From: CAVWCQ01 sp963753545
GTDB lineage: Bacteria; Chloroflexota; Anaerolineae; Aggregatilineales; Aggregatilineaceae
Direction: 5' to 3'
Assembly (NCBI GenBank): GCA_963753545.1
Contig: CAVWCQ010000011.1
Coordinates: 558,001 to 622,000 of the forward strand
Length of the DNA: 64,000 bases
Part shown: positions 26,465 through 35,849 of the stretch, piece after piece
Layout of the letters: the number at the start of each line of letters is the position of its first letter
How positions within the stretch are numbered: position 1 is the stretch's first letter
Notes under the pieces: model-generated
Told to the model about the DNA's origin: nothing
The model's database searches: none
Seen by the model: the letters and a program-made list of their open reading frames with translations, nothing else
Program-made: the position numbers and the translations under genes

Positions 26465-27277
26465 CGAAATACCACTTTTATGGGCAACCGCAAACACTTC
26501 TCGCTCAAAAAAAAGGCGGAACGGAGGCCAGCGGAACAGCACATGGCGCATCCCGGCCAATACCGGGTTTTCCTGGCGGTTCTGCGGCGGCGAATCGAGC
26601 CAGACGCGGCCCGCAAACCCCGCCCTGCTCAGAGTCTTGCGCAGGCTGAAGACAGACTGCTCGTTGACATGCACATCCCGGTTATGCTCAACCAAAAACT
26701 GGCGCGGATCGGCGGGATACCCTTCACCCTGCCCGGCCATTCGCCGGAACAAACGCACCACTGGATAGGCATAACGGTCGTACCAGATATTCGGCGCAGT
26801 GTGGATGATCAGCCGCCCATCGTCTTTCAGGACACGCCGCACATCCAGCAGCGCGTCGTGCAGTTCCCAGGGGTGCAGATGCTCCACCACATCGAACATC
26901 AGCACGCGGTCAAATAAACGATCCGGGAAGGGCAGCAGCTTGGCATCGGCCTGAGAGAGCGCCATCACCCCAACCACCTCTTTGCCATCACGCGTCAGCA
27001 CGTCACGAGAGAGCCGGATCGCGGCGGGCGCGTAATCGATCCCGTAGGCATCCGCTCCCAGGTGTGCGCAATGCCGGACGATCTCGCCGCGTCCACAACC
27101 CACGTCCAGAATTTGCATCCCTGGCTCAACCGCCGCGTAGGCAAAGGCTTCTTTGAGCCGCCGAGACAGGTTCTCACCATCGCTGCTCAAAAAATCCTCA
27201 TACCCTTCGCAGGCGGTCAGGAAATACTCTTCGGTGTAGAGCTTGGGCGATAGAGGTTGTGGCTTTTGCTCGGTCAA
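26462..27277 (-). CDS. Class I SAM-dependent methyltransferase
   Basis: A TTG start at 27275-27277 is chosen because AGGAG lies 6 bases upstream; the longer frame lacks such a site. The 271-residue product has motif I ILDVGCGRGEIV, motif II acidic loop AYGIDYAP, QADAKLLPFPDRLFD, and MFDVVEHLHPWEL, typical of the Methyltransf_11/25 fold. The C-terminal part (LVEHNRDVHVNEQSVFSLRK) is like lipid- or glycan-directed enzymes but is not diagnostic. A hairpin separates it from glyQS upstream. The acceptor is unknown. Confidence 0.85.
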   Translation of the reverse strand: MTEQKPQPLSPKLYTEEYFLTACEGYEDFLSSDGENLSRRLKEAFAYAAVEPGMQILDVGCGRGEIVRHCAHLGADAYGIDYAPAAIRLSRDVLTRDGKEVVGVMALSQADAKLLPFPDRLFDRVLMFDVVEHLHPWELHDALLDVRRVLKDDGRLIIHTAPNIWYDRYAYPVVRLFRRMAGQGEGYPADPRQFLVEHNRDVHVNEQSVFSLRKTLSRAGFAGRVWLDSPPQNRQENPVLAGMRHVLFRWPPFRLFFEREVFAVAHKSGIS

Positions 27278-27376
27278 GCGCTTCTCCTGCACGTGTTTTG
27301 CGCGATTATACAAAGCGCGGATATGCCGCGCCACCTCACTGTCTCGCCCCTCTCCAACTTGATTGAAGAGGGGCAA

Positions 27377-27401
27377 GCTGACCGCCGCTTTTGCGGTCAG
27401 C
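27377..27401. terminator. Hairpin between glyQS and methyltransferase genes
   Basis: GCTGACCGC - CGCTTTT - GCGGTCAGC, a perfect 9-bp stem. No T-run follows directly, so its termination strength is uncertain. Confidence 0.45.
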
Positions 27402-27420
27402 CGGGGTGAGGTGAATTTTC

Positions 27421-30400
27421 CTAGAACCCGGCGAGGCGGCTCAGATCGGCGCGACCAGAAGCCAGCCCGGCGACAGCTTGCAGCAGCCCCAGGCGATTTT
27501 CCCGCACGGTGCGATCGTCGGCATGGACCATCACCTGCTCAAAGAAGCGGGCGATTTGCGGGACGATAGGCTCGAAGGTGCTCAGGAAGGCGTCCACATT
27601 GCCACCCTGGCCCAGTTTCACCGCTGCCGACTGGTAAGCCGCGTACAGTTCACTCTCGCACGGTTCGACAAAGCGCGCCGGATTGACCGTGTAGACGGTT
27701 GGTTCGGGCCGGGTGATTCGCACGCAGCGGGCATAGTTGTCCAGGATGAAAGGCCAGTTATCACGGCGCACCCAACCAGACAGTTCATCGACGCCAATTT
27801 CGGCACGGGCCGGGTTGTGGCCCTGTTCGGCTAACACGGCGTCGATCACATCATGCTGTTTGCCCGCTTCGTGCAGCAGCACATCCAGCCGCCCGATGAT
27901 GAACGTCACGACATCGCGCGCGGCATTTTCGCTGACGGGGATAGGCTGAGCAGCGGCGGCAATCTTTACGGCGTCGTACAGGTTCAGATCGAGCTTATGA
28001 TCCAGCAGAATCTGGACGACGCCCAGAGCAGCGCGGCGCAGGGCAAACGGATCGGCGCTGGCAGTGGGAGCCAATCCCGCGGCAAATAGCCCGACAAGGC
28101 TATCCAGGCGGTCTGTGAGGGCCAACAGCGTGCCGGGGATAGTCGCAGGCACTTTGTCACCCGCGTAACGCGGCAGCCAGCTTTCCCAGATGGCGTCGGC
28201 AACTGCGCGCGGCTCGCCGGATTGCAGCGCATAATAGCGGCCCATGATGCCCTGCAAAGAGGTCATCTCGACCACCATCTGCGTAGCAAGGTCCGCTTTC
28301 ATCAGCTTCGCGGCGCGGCGGGTGGTCTCGATATCAGACTTCGACACGCCGACCAGATCGCCCATCGCCGGAACGAGCGCCGTCACCCGTTCACTCTTAT
28401 CGAGCATGGAGCCGAGCTTCACCTGGAAGGTCAGCGTATTGAGACGCGGCAGGTAACTTTCCAGCGGCTTTTGCACATCGGCGCGGTAGAAATAGTCGGC
28501 ATCGGCAAAGCGCGCGCCCAGCACATGCTCGTTACCCTCGATCACCTTATCCAGGTGCTCGTCGTCGCCATTACGCACGGCGATAAAATAGGGCAGCAGG
28601 TTGCCTTTTGCATCCTGCACCGGAAAATAACGCTGGTGCTTGCGCATCACACCGACCAGCACTTCACGCGGCAAAGTCAGATAGCGTTCCTCGAATGAGC
28701 CGCGCAGCGCCGTCGGACGTTCCACGAGATTGGTCACTTCGTCCAGCAAACCGGGATCATCCGGGATCGTGCCGCCGGCTTCCGCCGCGAGAGCTTTCAC
28801 CTGGGCGACGATTGCCGTCCGGCGTTTGGTCGGGTCCAGGATCACGCCGCTAAGCTGCATCGCCTCGAAGTAGGAGGCGACATCAGAAAGCTGCATGTCA
28901 GGCGATCCCATCGGGCGGATGCCGCGCGTGACTGTGTCGCTGGATACCCCTCCGTAAGCAAACGGAACGGGACGATCCCCAAACAGAGCGACATACCAGC
29001 GGATCGGGCGGGAGAAGCTGACGCCGCTCGAATTCCAGCGCATCGACTTGCCAAACTTCAGGCTGGCGACCAGATTGGGCAGTGCTTCAGCAAGCACTTC
29101 GGTTGCGGAGCGGCCCACCGATTTAACCAGGGCAACGACATATTCACCACCGTCAATGGAGCGCACTTCCAGCGCCGACACGTCAAGACCCTTGCTGCGG
29201 GCAAATCCTTCGGCTGCTTTGGTCGGCACGCCCAGCGAATCAAAGGCGCGGTTGGCGGGCGGACCTTTCACCAGATCTTCCTGATCCCGCTGGCGAGGGG
29301 CGACCTGTTTGGCATAAATCACGAGGCGGCGGGGCGTGCCCATCACCTGAACGCTGGCCGCATCGAGGCGCAGATCACCCAGCAGCGCCGGGGCGAGTTC
29401 GTTCAACTGGGCCAGCACGTCGTCCAGATCGGCGGCAGGCAGTTCCTCCGTGCCGATCTCCAGCAGAAAGTCGGCGGGTTCGGTGGGCGGCGTGGTCTGA
29501 ACCAGACGCGGCAGGCGCATCGTGGTTTCGTCCCAGTCCTTCAAGGAGTCCATCATGGGATATTCAAGGCGCTGGCGCTGTTCGGCGTAGGCCATCGCCA
29601 CGTTGCGCGTCATATCGCGCATGCGGCGGAAATAGGCGGCCCGTTCGGTGACGCCAATCGCGCCGCGTGTATCCAGCACATTAAACAGGTGGCTGCATTT
29701 CAGCACGTAGTCATAGGCGGGAATAACCAGCCCAGCCGCTAACGCTCGTTCGTGCTCCCGCTGGTAGACATCGTAGGTCTGCTTGAGACCTTCCACATCC
29801 GCGACTTCAAAATAATACTTGCAGTGTTCAATTTCACTCTGCAAGCGGATGTCGCCGTAGGAAATCATTTCGTTCCAGTCAATGTCCCAGACCGCATCTT
29901 TGCCCTGGAGCGCCAGCACAATCCGTTCCAGCCCGTAGGTAATTTCCACGCTGACGGGATCAAGTGTCAAACCGCCTGCCTGCTGGAAATAGGTAAACTG
30001 GGTAATTTCCTGCCCGTCGAGCCAGACTTCCCAGCCGAGACCCCACGCACCCAGCGCCGGAGATTCCCAGTTGTCTTCGACAAAGCGGATATCGTGCTCG
30101 CGCGGGTTGATGCCCATGGCTTCCAGGCTCGCCAGGTAGAGTTCCTGCGGGTTGCCTGTATCCGGCTTGAGAATGACCTGATACTGGTAAAACAACTGCA
30201 TGCGGTTCGGGTTTTCGCCATAACGCCCATCGTCGGGGCGAACACTCGGTTCGACGTAAGCCACGCGCCAGGGTTCCGGCCCCAGCACGGAGAGCAGCGT
30301 CGCCGGGTTACCTGTCCCCGCGCCCACCTGAATATTGTAGGGCTGCCAGAGCACACAGCCCTGATCGGCCCAGAAATGGTGCAGGGCCATAATGACATCT

Positions 30401-30423
30401 TGAAATGATAGCGGTTTGGTCAT
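27421..30423 (-). CDS. glyQS: Glycyl-tRNA synthetase, fused alpha-beta chain
   Basis: ATG 30421-30423 gives a 1000-residue protein (MTKPLSFQDVIMALHHFW). Residues 1-300 are the complete alpha subunit (GCVLWQPYNIQVGAGTGNP, RMQLFYQYQVILKP, VSVEITYGLERIVLALQG). A short linker leads to the beta subunit from about residue 310 (DFLLEIGTEELPAADLDDVL), with core, HD-like and C-terminal tRNA-binding parts. It charges tRNA-Gly. Most bacteria have separate glyQ and glyS; single-chain fusions are known in some lineages. The frame is unbroken over 3 kb, showing that local sequence quality is good here. It is transcribed ahead of the methyltransferase gene. Confidence 0.95.
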   Translation of the reverse strand: MTKPLSFQDVIMALHHFWADQGCVLWQPYNIQVGAGTGNPATLLSVLGPEPWRVAYVEPSVRPDDGRYGENPNRMQLFYQYQVILKPDTGNPQELYLASLEAMGINPREHDIRFVEDNWESPALGAWGLGWEVWLDGQEITQFTYFQQAGGLTLDPVSVEITYGLERIVLALQGKDAVWDIDWNEMISYGDIRLQSEIEHCKYYFEVADVEGLKQTYDVYQREHERALAAGLVIPAYDYVLKCSHLFNVLDTRGAIGVTERAAYFRRMRDMTRNVAMAYAEQRQRLEYPMMDSLKDWDETTMRLPRLVQTTPPTEPADFLLEIGTEELPAADLDDVLAQLNELAPALLGDLRLDAASVQVMGTPRRLVIYAKQVAPRQRDQEDLVKGPPANRAFDSLGVPTKAAEGFARSKGLDVSALEVRSIDGGEYVVALVKSVGRSATEVLAEALPNLVASLKFGKSMRWNSSGVSFSRPIRWYVALFGDRPVPFAYGGVSSDTVTRGIRPMGSPDMQLSDVASYFEAMQLSGVILDPTKRRTAIVAQVKALAAEAGGTIPDDPGLLDEVTNLVERPTALRGSFEERYLTLPREVLVGVMRKHQRYFPVQDAKGNLLPYFIAVRNGDDEHLDKVIEGNEHVLGARFADADYFYRADVQKPLESYLPRLNTLTFQVKLGSMLDKSERVTALVPAMGDLVGVSKSDIETTRRAAKLMKADLATQMVVEMTSLQGIMGRYYALQSGEPRAVADAIWESWLPRYAGDKVPATIPGTLLALTDRLDSLVGLFAAGLAPTASADPFALRRAALGVVQILLDHKLDLNLYDAVKIAAAAQPIPVSENAARDVVTFIIGRLDVLLHEAGKQHDVIDAVLAEQGHNPARAEIGVDELSGWVRRDNWPFILDNYARCVRITRPEPTVYTVNPARFVEPCESELYAAYQSAAVKLGQGGNVDAFLSTFEPIVPQIARFFEQVMVHADDRTVRENRLGLLQAVAGLASGRADLSRLAGF

Positions 30424-30563
30424 ACCACAGACCTCGTTTGTCTGAAAGCGGCTTTCTGTGAACGGAAGGATTATATCAGGTTTTAGGCGGCGATTCGATT
30501 GTTCACCTTGCCCCAATCGTCCGTACAATAGATCAGAATAAACGCAACTGGGAGAAAAATCTG

Positions 30564-31739
30564 ATGCTCCATTTTGCCGCTTGTTTATTGAAGAAAACCG
30601 GGCGCAGCGGCTTAGCGACTTCGCCGCACGCAAAGCAGCACCCCTACATACTATTCTTGTTGATCCTCTCTCTTATGCTGATCCCGCTGCCCAGTGTGCG
30701 CGCGCGGGGTGACACGGAAGCCGCGATCAACGATCTGCTGAACAACATGGAAACCGCCGTTCGCGCCGGAGACCGGGAAACGTACCTGAGCTACGTGGAT
30801 CAGTCGGACCCGGTGTTTGCCCTGGAACACCAGCGCTGGGCGGATGACTGGACCGACCTGCACCCGGTCGAGAAGTTCGATCTCAAGATCGAAAATCTGG
30901 ACATTGGCGAAGACGAGGCGACAGGCGATCTGACGATGATGTGGTCGCTCAAAGACAATCCGCAGAACCAGCGGGCCGAATTTCGAGCGCAGTTCAGACT
31001 CGGACCGGATAGCACATGGCTCTATGCGGGCGAATGGTGGGCTACCGTCACCACCTACGATCACTTCATCGTGCGCGCTGCCGCTGGGTTGGACGAGGTA
31101 GCGGAGCAGATTGGTGAAATGCTGCCGGGCGTGTATGCCCTGACAACGGACAGCCTGGAATATGAACCGGATCACGTCATCGAGATCAAGCTTTACAACC
31201 AGCCGGAAGCGCTGGTCGCCAATACGCTGCTCAGCCTGCCGATCATTTCGGGCTGGAACGAACCGGGCGAATCGCTCAAACTGGTGACAGGAGCCTCGAT
31301 TGACCGGAAGCGCATCCGGTTCGTGCTGGCCCACGAACTCACCCACCAGCTTACGTTTGACATGGCAGGCGACTCGCACGGCGCGTTCCCCTGGTGGACC
31401 GAAGAAGGACTGGCCCAGTATGTCGCCTCGCAGTTGTGGAGCGAGGCCGAACAGGATGACTATCTGCGGCAGACCCAGAGCGCAGCCGAAGTGAGCGATC
31501 TGGCAGACTGGGCAGAAATCACCGATTTCAACACGACGCCGCTGGACCTGTGGCGCTATGTCTATCCACAGGGCTATGCCTTCGTGCGCTTCGTCACGGA
31601 GCAGTATGGCGAAGACGAGCGCAACGAATGGATCGATGATATGGCGGCTAACGAGGGCATCAACGAAGCCAGTGAGGATGCCTTCAACCACACTTTCGCG
31701 GAACTCGATCAGGAGTTTGAGGGCTGGTTGGCGCGGTAG
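30564..31739 (+). CDS. Exported zinc metallopeptidase (HExxH, peptidase MA-like)
   Basis: A 391-residue protein. ATG 30564 follows GGGAGA by 8-9 bases. The N-terminus has a basic stretch, a signal helix (YILFLLILSLMLIPLPSV) and an ARA-like cleavage region. The middle holds an NTF2-like pattern (INDLLNNMETAVRAGDRETY). The catalytic region has HELTHQ (His257, Glu258, His261) and, about 20 residues on, WWTEEGLAQY (Glu280/281), a gluzincin arrangement as in peptidase MA. It probably acts outside the membrane or tethered to it. The DNA for residues 13-29 carries a copy of the dispersed palindromic repeat, which gives the odd segment between start and signal helix. Confidence 0.82.
   Translation: MLHFAACLLKKTGRSGLATSPHAKQHPYILFLLILSLMLIPLPSVRARGDTEAAINDLLNNMETAVRAGDRETYLSYVDQSDPVFALEHQRWADDWTDLHPVEKFDLKIENLDIGEDEATGDLTMMWSLKDNPQNQRAEFRAQFRLGPDSTWLYAGEWWATVTTYDHFIVRAAAGLDEVAEQIGEMLPGVYALTTDSLEYEPDHVIEIKLYNQPEALVANTLLSLPIISGWNEPGESLKLVTGASIDRKRIRFVLAHELTHQLTFDMAGDSHGAFPWWTEEGLAQYVASQLWSEAEQDDYLRQTQSAAEVSDLADWAEITDFNTTPLDLWRYVYPQGYAFVRFVTEQYGEDERNEWIDDMAANEGINEASEDAFNHTFAELDQEFEGWLAR
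30599..30650. repeat. Dispersed palindromic repeat, copy 4, inside a coding region
   Basis: GGGCGCAGCGGCTTAGCGAC followed after a 20-bp insert by AGCACCCCTAC. It matches copy 3 closely at both edges and lies within the 5' end of the metallopeptidase gene. Confidence 0.5.
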
Positions 31740-31887
31740 CGGCGCAGCAGACACTCCACACCACATAATTTGTCCCTTTGACCGTATGGCGGTCTTTCTT
31801 TGCGCCGCCGTAGAACCAACGACCTATTGGGCAGCCGTTAAGAGTCGCCTATAACATCAGAAACAACAATGGATGGGAGAACAAACT

Positions 31888-33004
31888 ATGACGCGCAAAC
31901 TGCTGTTCCTCCTGGTTTTGGCCTTATTCGCCGCTTTGCCCGCTGCCGCGCAGGGAGAAGAACCCAATGCCTGGGCCAGCTATGATCTCAACGTGCGGGC
32001 CGGGCCAGGAACAAATTACCCCATATTAGGGCGGTTCGCTCCCAACACGGCGCTGGTGGTCGAAGCCCATAATGCCGACCTGAGTTGGCTGTTGGTTCAC
32101 GCCGCCGACCAATCCCGGCGCGGCTGGGTGGCCGCGCTCTACCTGCGTTACCAGCCCGGTTTTTCGGCTGCTTCTCTGCCCGTGAGTGAGGAAATTCTGA
32201 CCGCCGCCGCTCCTTCAGCAGCGGCTCCATCGCTACCGCAGACGGGCAGCGCCGCTCAAACGCTGATGTCACTCCCGCTGGTGCCGCCAATCAGCGGACG
32301 GGCAGCGGCTATCGCTCAGGGCAGCGGCAACGATCCGCACACGTTTATCAAGGTGGGCGACTGCAACAGTGAATATTGGGAATTCCTGGGGCCGTTGGAC
32401 GCTGGCAATTATGATCTGGGACCGTACAGCAGTTTGCAGCCAACCATCGACTTCTTCCGGGGATCGTGGGCCGGGCAGAGTTTGACTGCACACGGCGGGT
32501 TTACGGTGCTTGGTGTGCTGGACCCAATGTGGTCGCAGGGTGCCGAAGTGCCTGAATAATGAGTCGCCGCTGGACTGCGAATTACGCACGCGCCGCCCGG
32601 CTGCTGCTATCATGATGTTTGGGCCAAATGATGTCTTTAACCTGACGGCGGAACAGTTTGAAAAAGGCGTGCGGCAGGTAGTCGACAGCACCATTGCCCA
32701 CGGCACAATCCCGGTGCTGACCACCTTCACGTGGTGCCGCTCCGATGAGTTTAACGATAAAGGGCTGCAATTTAACCTGATCACAGCGAGCATCGCGCGG
32801 GAATATGACATCCCGCTGATCAATTTCTGGCGCGGCGGGCAAAGTCTGCCGAACTGCGGCTTATCCGATGACACGCATCTGAGCCAGCCTGTGATGACGA
32901 CCACGGGGAATTTCAGCGGTGAAGAACAGCGCACCGGGCACACCCTGCGCAATCTCTTGACGCTGCAAACCCTGGATGAGATTCGGGGAGTGCTGCCGCA
33001 GTAG
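31888..33004 (+). CDS. Exported SH3-like/SGNH-hydrolase-like protein, one frameshift
   Basis: ATG 31888 (MTRKLLFLLVLALFAA), with GGGAGA upstream, starts a signal peptide ending AAAQGEE. A bacterial SH3-type domain follows (about 30-90: LNVRAGPGTNYPILGRF to GWVAALYLRY), then a linker. The C-terminal part has SGNH-hydrolase-like blocks: VGDCNSEYWEFLG, IMMFGPNDVF and LSDDTHLSQPV (Asp-x-x-His). The frame breaks near 32540-32546; removing one base joins LDPMWSQ to KCLNNESPLDCEL and reaches TAG at 33002-33004. Block I has GDC rather than GDS, so catalysis is uncertain. It could be a wall- or glycan-binding esterase. Confidence 0.7.
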
Positions 33005-33024
33005 AGGTTGGGGTATTGACGAAA

Positions 33025-33040
33025 TAGAACAAAAGTTCTA
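33025..33040. promoter_or_regulatory. GAAC-N4-GTTC palindrome
   Basis: TAGAAC-AAAA-GTTCTA, a perfect 6+6 inverted repeat 20 bp after the SGNH gene stop. The spacing matches Gram-positive-type LexA boxes, but no gene start lies just downstream on either strand. Confidence 0.25.
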
Positions 33041-33056
33041 AAATAGGAATAGGTTG

Positions 33057-33167
33057 CGTGCCCATTTCCGCCACGTTAACCCGGAGGTTGGCAAAGGTTG
33101 GAAAACCGTTTGTCACTGTGCCGTTTTTAATGGGGTAGCGGGATCGTCACGAGAAAAAATGGGCACG
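33057..33167. repeat. 111-bp element with 11-bp terminal inverted repeats
   Basis: CGTGCCCATTT (33057-33067) and AAATGGGCACG (33157-33167) are exact inverted repeats bounding a non-coding segment. A stretch at about 7915-8005 shares order and words (cgtgcc near the left edge, then ggatcgccacgagaagaaat against ggatcgtcacgagaaaaaat). No transposase is present. The rest of 33005-33323 shows only short hairpins. Confidence 0.45.
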
Positions 33168-33323
33168 AAGTGAGTAACTTATGAGAATTCTCGGCTGGCG
33201 AAAGGGCCGTTATTGATCATAAGGACCGCCCTTAATGATCGTTAGCCCCTGCTAAAGCACTTTTTTGATCATTTTAAGGGCAAATAGTTGTACATTTGCC
33301 CTCATCGTACGTGATTACGCACT

Positions 33324-33869
33324 CTAGCGGATCACTTTGTAGACCGCATCACCGGGCTGGAACTGCTCGCGGCTGATGGCGTAGTAGGGCAGTTCCGTGC
33401 CATAAACCTGGGCAATCTTTTCGTAGATCATGCCAATCTTACCCATCACCCGGCGTGAGGCGGTATTCTCTGCGACGGCAACCGCCACAATACGATCCAG
33501 GCCCAGTTCCTCAAAACCGAAACGCAGACTGGCATGTGCGCCTTCAGAGGCCAACCCGCCGCCCCAATAGGATTTTGCCAGGGCATAGGCAACCTCGACT
33601 TCGGTGCTGTCGGGGATAACTTGCAGCCCGCAGTGGCCGATCAGCTTATTATCGGCTTTGTGGATAACCGCCCACAGGCCAAAGCCGTGCTGTTCCCAGT
33701 GATCAACATCCCACCGGATCGTTCCTTCAACCCGTTCGCGGGGGCGCGGCTCGCCGCCCGGCAGATAACGCATCACATCGGGATCACAAAAGACCGCTTC
33801 ATAATAGGCGTCCGCATCGTCAAGGGTGAAGGGGCGCAGCAGCAAACGCGCTGTCTCGACAGAGAACAC
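33324..33869 (-). CDS. GNAT-family N-acetyltransferase (RimJ/RimL-like)
   Basis: A 181-residue protein opening MFSVETARLLLRPFTLDDADAY, the RimJ/RimL-type start (TERLxLRP). The acetyl-CoA region reads VEVAYALAKSYWGGGLASEG, followed by LGLDRIVAVAVAENTASRRVMGKIGM. It probably acetylates a small molecule or protein N-terminus. The product length is normal and the frame is intact. A small membrane protein gene lies 7 bp upstream on the same strand and may be cotranscribed. Confidence 0.88.
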   Translation of the reverse strand: MFSVETARLLLRPFTLDDADAYYEAVFCDPDVMRYLPGGEPRPRERVEGTIRWDVDHWEQHGFGLWAVIHKADNKLIGHCGLQVIPDSTEVEVAYALAKSYWGGGLASEGAHASLRFGFEELGLDRIVAVAVAENTASRRVMGKIGMIYEKIAQVYGTELPYYAISREQFQPGDAVYKVIR

Positions 33870-33876
33870 CCATAAT

Positions 33877-34077
33877 CTAGCTCTCGCTGCGCGGCGTGCG
33901 AGATCGGTTGATCAGGTGATCCAGGCCCAGGAACAGCACCAGGATGATCAAGCCGACGATCAAGAGTGCCTGCAAGAAAGAGACATGAACCAGGACGACG
34001 ATATGCAGCCGGGAGATGATGATATAGAGCACCAGCCCGGCGACCAGGACAAACAGCAACGAACGAGAAAGACGCAT
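33877..34077 (-). CDS. Small two-helix membrane protein
   Basis: A 66-residue protein from ATG 34075-34077 (MRLSRSLLFVLVAG), with GGGGGAGGG about 5 bases upstream. Two hydrophobic segments (about 5-24 and 29-50) are separated by a short polar turn, and the C-terminus is basic (NRSRTPRSES). The function is unknown. The strong RBS and 7-bp gap to the GNAT gene support a real gene. Confidence 0.65.
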   Translation of the reverse strand: MRLSRSLLFVLVAGLVLYIIISRLHIVVLVHVSFLQALLIVGLIILVLFLGLDHLINRSRTPRSES

Positions 34078-34253
34078 AAAGCCCTCCCCCAAAAGTCGTT
34101 CAACCGGCATTCAAGATAGCGCCGTTCTCCTTTTTTAGCCAGAATTATGGGAGGGGAATGAGCGATGAGAATTTGGAGTATACCTGCTGGCTGGTTACAG
34201 TTTCTCGTCAGTACTTTTTTTCCTCGAAATGAGACCTTATTCAGGGGGTTCGT

Positions 34254-35084
34254 TATGCAAGCTTTCGGATGCGCTGCGCTTTCACTCATTATCTGCTGTT
34301 TTTCAGTATTTTTGGCATCAGCAGTGTGGAAACCAGCTTCGACGGGCCAAATGGAACACCCTCGCCCATCGAGTCGCCAGAACAACTGAACTGGGACCCG
34401 GTTATGAATGATCTGTCGCTGGGAGACTACGCCGCCCCACGCGCCGAGATACCCCCAACAATCGATGGCCTAGGTGATGATCCTGCCTGGGCAAACGCTG
34501 GCTGGCGTGCCCTCAGTTATCTCTGGCTGGGTGATACGCCGCTTCAGGAAAACGATTTTATGGGGCGCTACAAAATCGTCTGGACGCCGGACCGCCTGTA
34601 CTATCTGGTCGAGATTTATGATGATGTGCTGTCGGACATCCGTCCCGATCCGTTACTGGATTACTGGCAAGAGGATGCACTCGAAGTTTTTGTGGACGAA
34701 GATCATTCAGGCGGCAACCATCAGTACAACCACACGGCCTTCGCTTATCATATCTCGCTGAGTTACGATGTCGTGGATCTGGGTATCGATGCCCGGCCAG
34801 CCCTGTTTAATGATCACATCAACGTGCGGCGCGCCGACAACGGCCATCTATCCACCTGGGAATTCGGCGTATCGATCTTTGATGACAGCTACCATCAGTT
34901 CTCGGACGACAACAAACCCGTTGAGTTGCAAGCCGGGAAAGAAATGGGATTCGCGCTGGCTTACTGCGACAGCGACACAACCGGAACCCGCGAACATTTC
35001 ATCGGCAGCATTGGCAGATCGAACATTCAGGATGCCTGGATCGATGCCGGGTTATTTGGCACGCTGACCTTGATTCCAGGCTAG
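34254..35084 (+). CDS. Exported CBM9-like carbohydrate-binding domain protein (possible frameshift in signal region)
   Basis: The soluble part, from about 34395, reads ISLGDYAAPRAEIPPTIDG-like sequence, WANAGWRALSYLWLGD, YKIVWTPDRLYYLVEIYDD, DALEVFVDEDHSGG and a C-terminal sheet. This is the carbohydrate-binding family 9-like fold often attached to extracellular enzymes, here alone. ATG 34254 follows GGGGG and encodes a good signal peptide (MQAFGCAALSLIICCFSVFL), but that frame stops at 34389. The domain frame starts at ATG 34269 with a poorer signal and no RBS. An indel near 34320-34380 would join them. Its stop codon overlaps that of recO on the opposite strand. Confidence 0.68.
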   Translation, partial: YASFRMRCAFTHYLLFFSIFGISSVETSFDGPNGTPSPIESPEQLNWDPVMNDLSLGDYAAPRAEIPPTIDGLGDDPAWANAGWRALSYLWLGDTPLQENDFMGRYKIVWTPDRLYYLVEIYDDVLSDIRPDPLLDYWQEDALEVFVDEDHSGGNHQYNHTAFAYHISLSYDVVDLGIDARPALFNDHINVRRADNGHLSTWEFGVSIFDDSYHQFSDDNKPVELQAGKEMGFALAYCDSDTTGTREHFIGSIGRSNIQDAWIDAGLFGTLTLIPG

Positions 35085-35849
35085 AGATTTTCGCGCCGCA
35101 GCCGCCGCAAAAAATCCACACTCTGCAAGCGTCGTTCCAGCAGATAGGTGATGTAAGCCATCAGAAGCTGTTCTAACTCCATGTGCAGCGGCGTGCTGAG
35201 TTGCAACACCTTCACGGCATCCCAAGGGCGCGTTTGCAGGTAGCGCATGGTCTTGAGCGCGTTGAGCGTGAGCGGCATGCCCCGGCCCAACTCGCCGCGA
35301 TGGTCCGGGCAGACGACACCGCCATCGACCGGGCTGAAATACTGGTCCTGGGCGGTGATCTCCTCCTGGCCTACGCCGCAGTAATGCAGCGACGGGGCGA
35401 ACCCGGCCATGCCCAGCAGATGCAGTTCAAAGTGGCGGGCAACCAGACGCGGATCACCCTGAGTCGCAGAGCCAGCCGAGCGCATGGGAGAGCAGTTCAA
35501 ATTCGGCCCGGCTGGTGTCCTGTTCAGCCGTGAAACGATCCAGCAGTTCGACCACGTAATCAGCATATGCGCCGCGCATCAAGTCTTCGCGCAGAAGGAG
35601 GAACGGCTCTTTGGTCTCCGCCTGTGTCACCACATGCAGTTCCCGCCCACGCGCGATCAGCATATCGACCAGGGCGAACAGTTCGACGTGCCCGGTTTTG
35701 CGCGCGGTTGGCTTGCGCGTCCCTTTGGCAATGGCGCGGATTTTGCCGTGCTCTGGTGTCAGCACCGTCAGCAGGCGATCTGCCTCGCCAAAATCCTGCC
35801 GCCGCAGGATCAGGGCATCCGTCCGAAATACGCGTTCTTCTTTGGGCAT
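35081..35849 (-). CDS. recO: DNA repair protein RecO, one frameshift
   Basis: The start (MPKEERVFRTDALILRRQDFG) is the RecO N-terminal OB-fold, with EADRLLTVLTPEHGKIRAIA and TGHVELFALVDMLIARG. The frame breaks near 35460-35466: a run of three G where two continue LCDSG-DPRLVARHFELHLLG. The C-terminal part, with GRGMPLTLNALKTMRYLQT, ends at TAG 35081-35083. RecO works with RecR and RecF to load RecA on SSB-covered DNA. The zinc-finger cysteines are only partly present (HYCGVGQEE and VVCPDHRG). It follows the cytidine deaminase with no gap (TAG then ATG). Confidence 0.85.
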
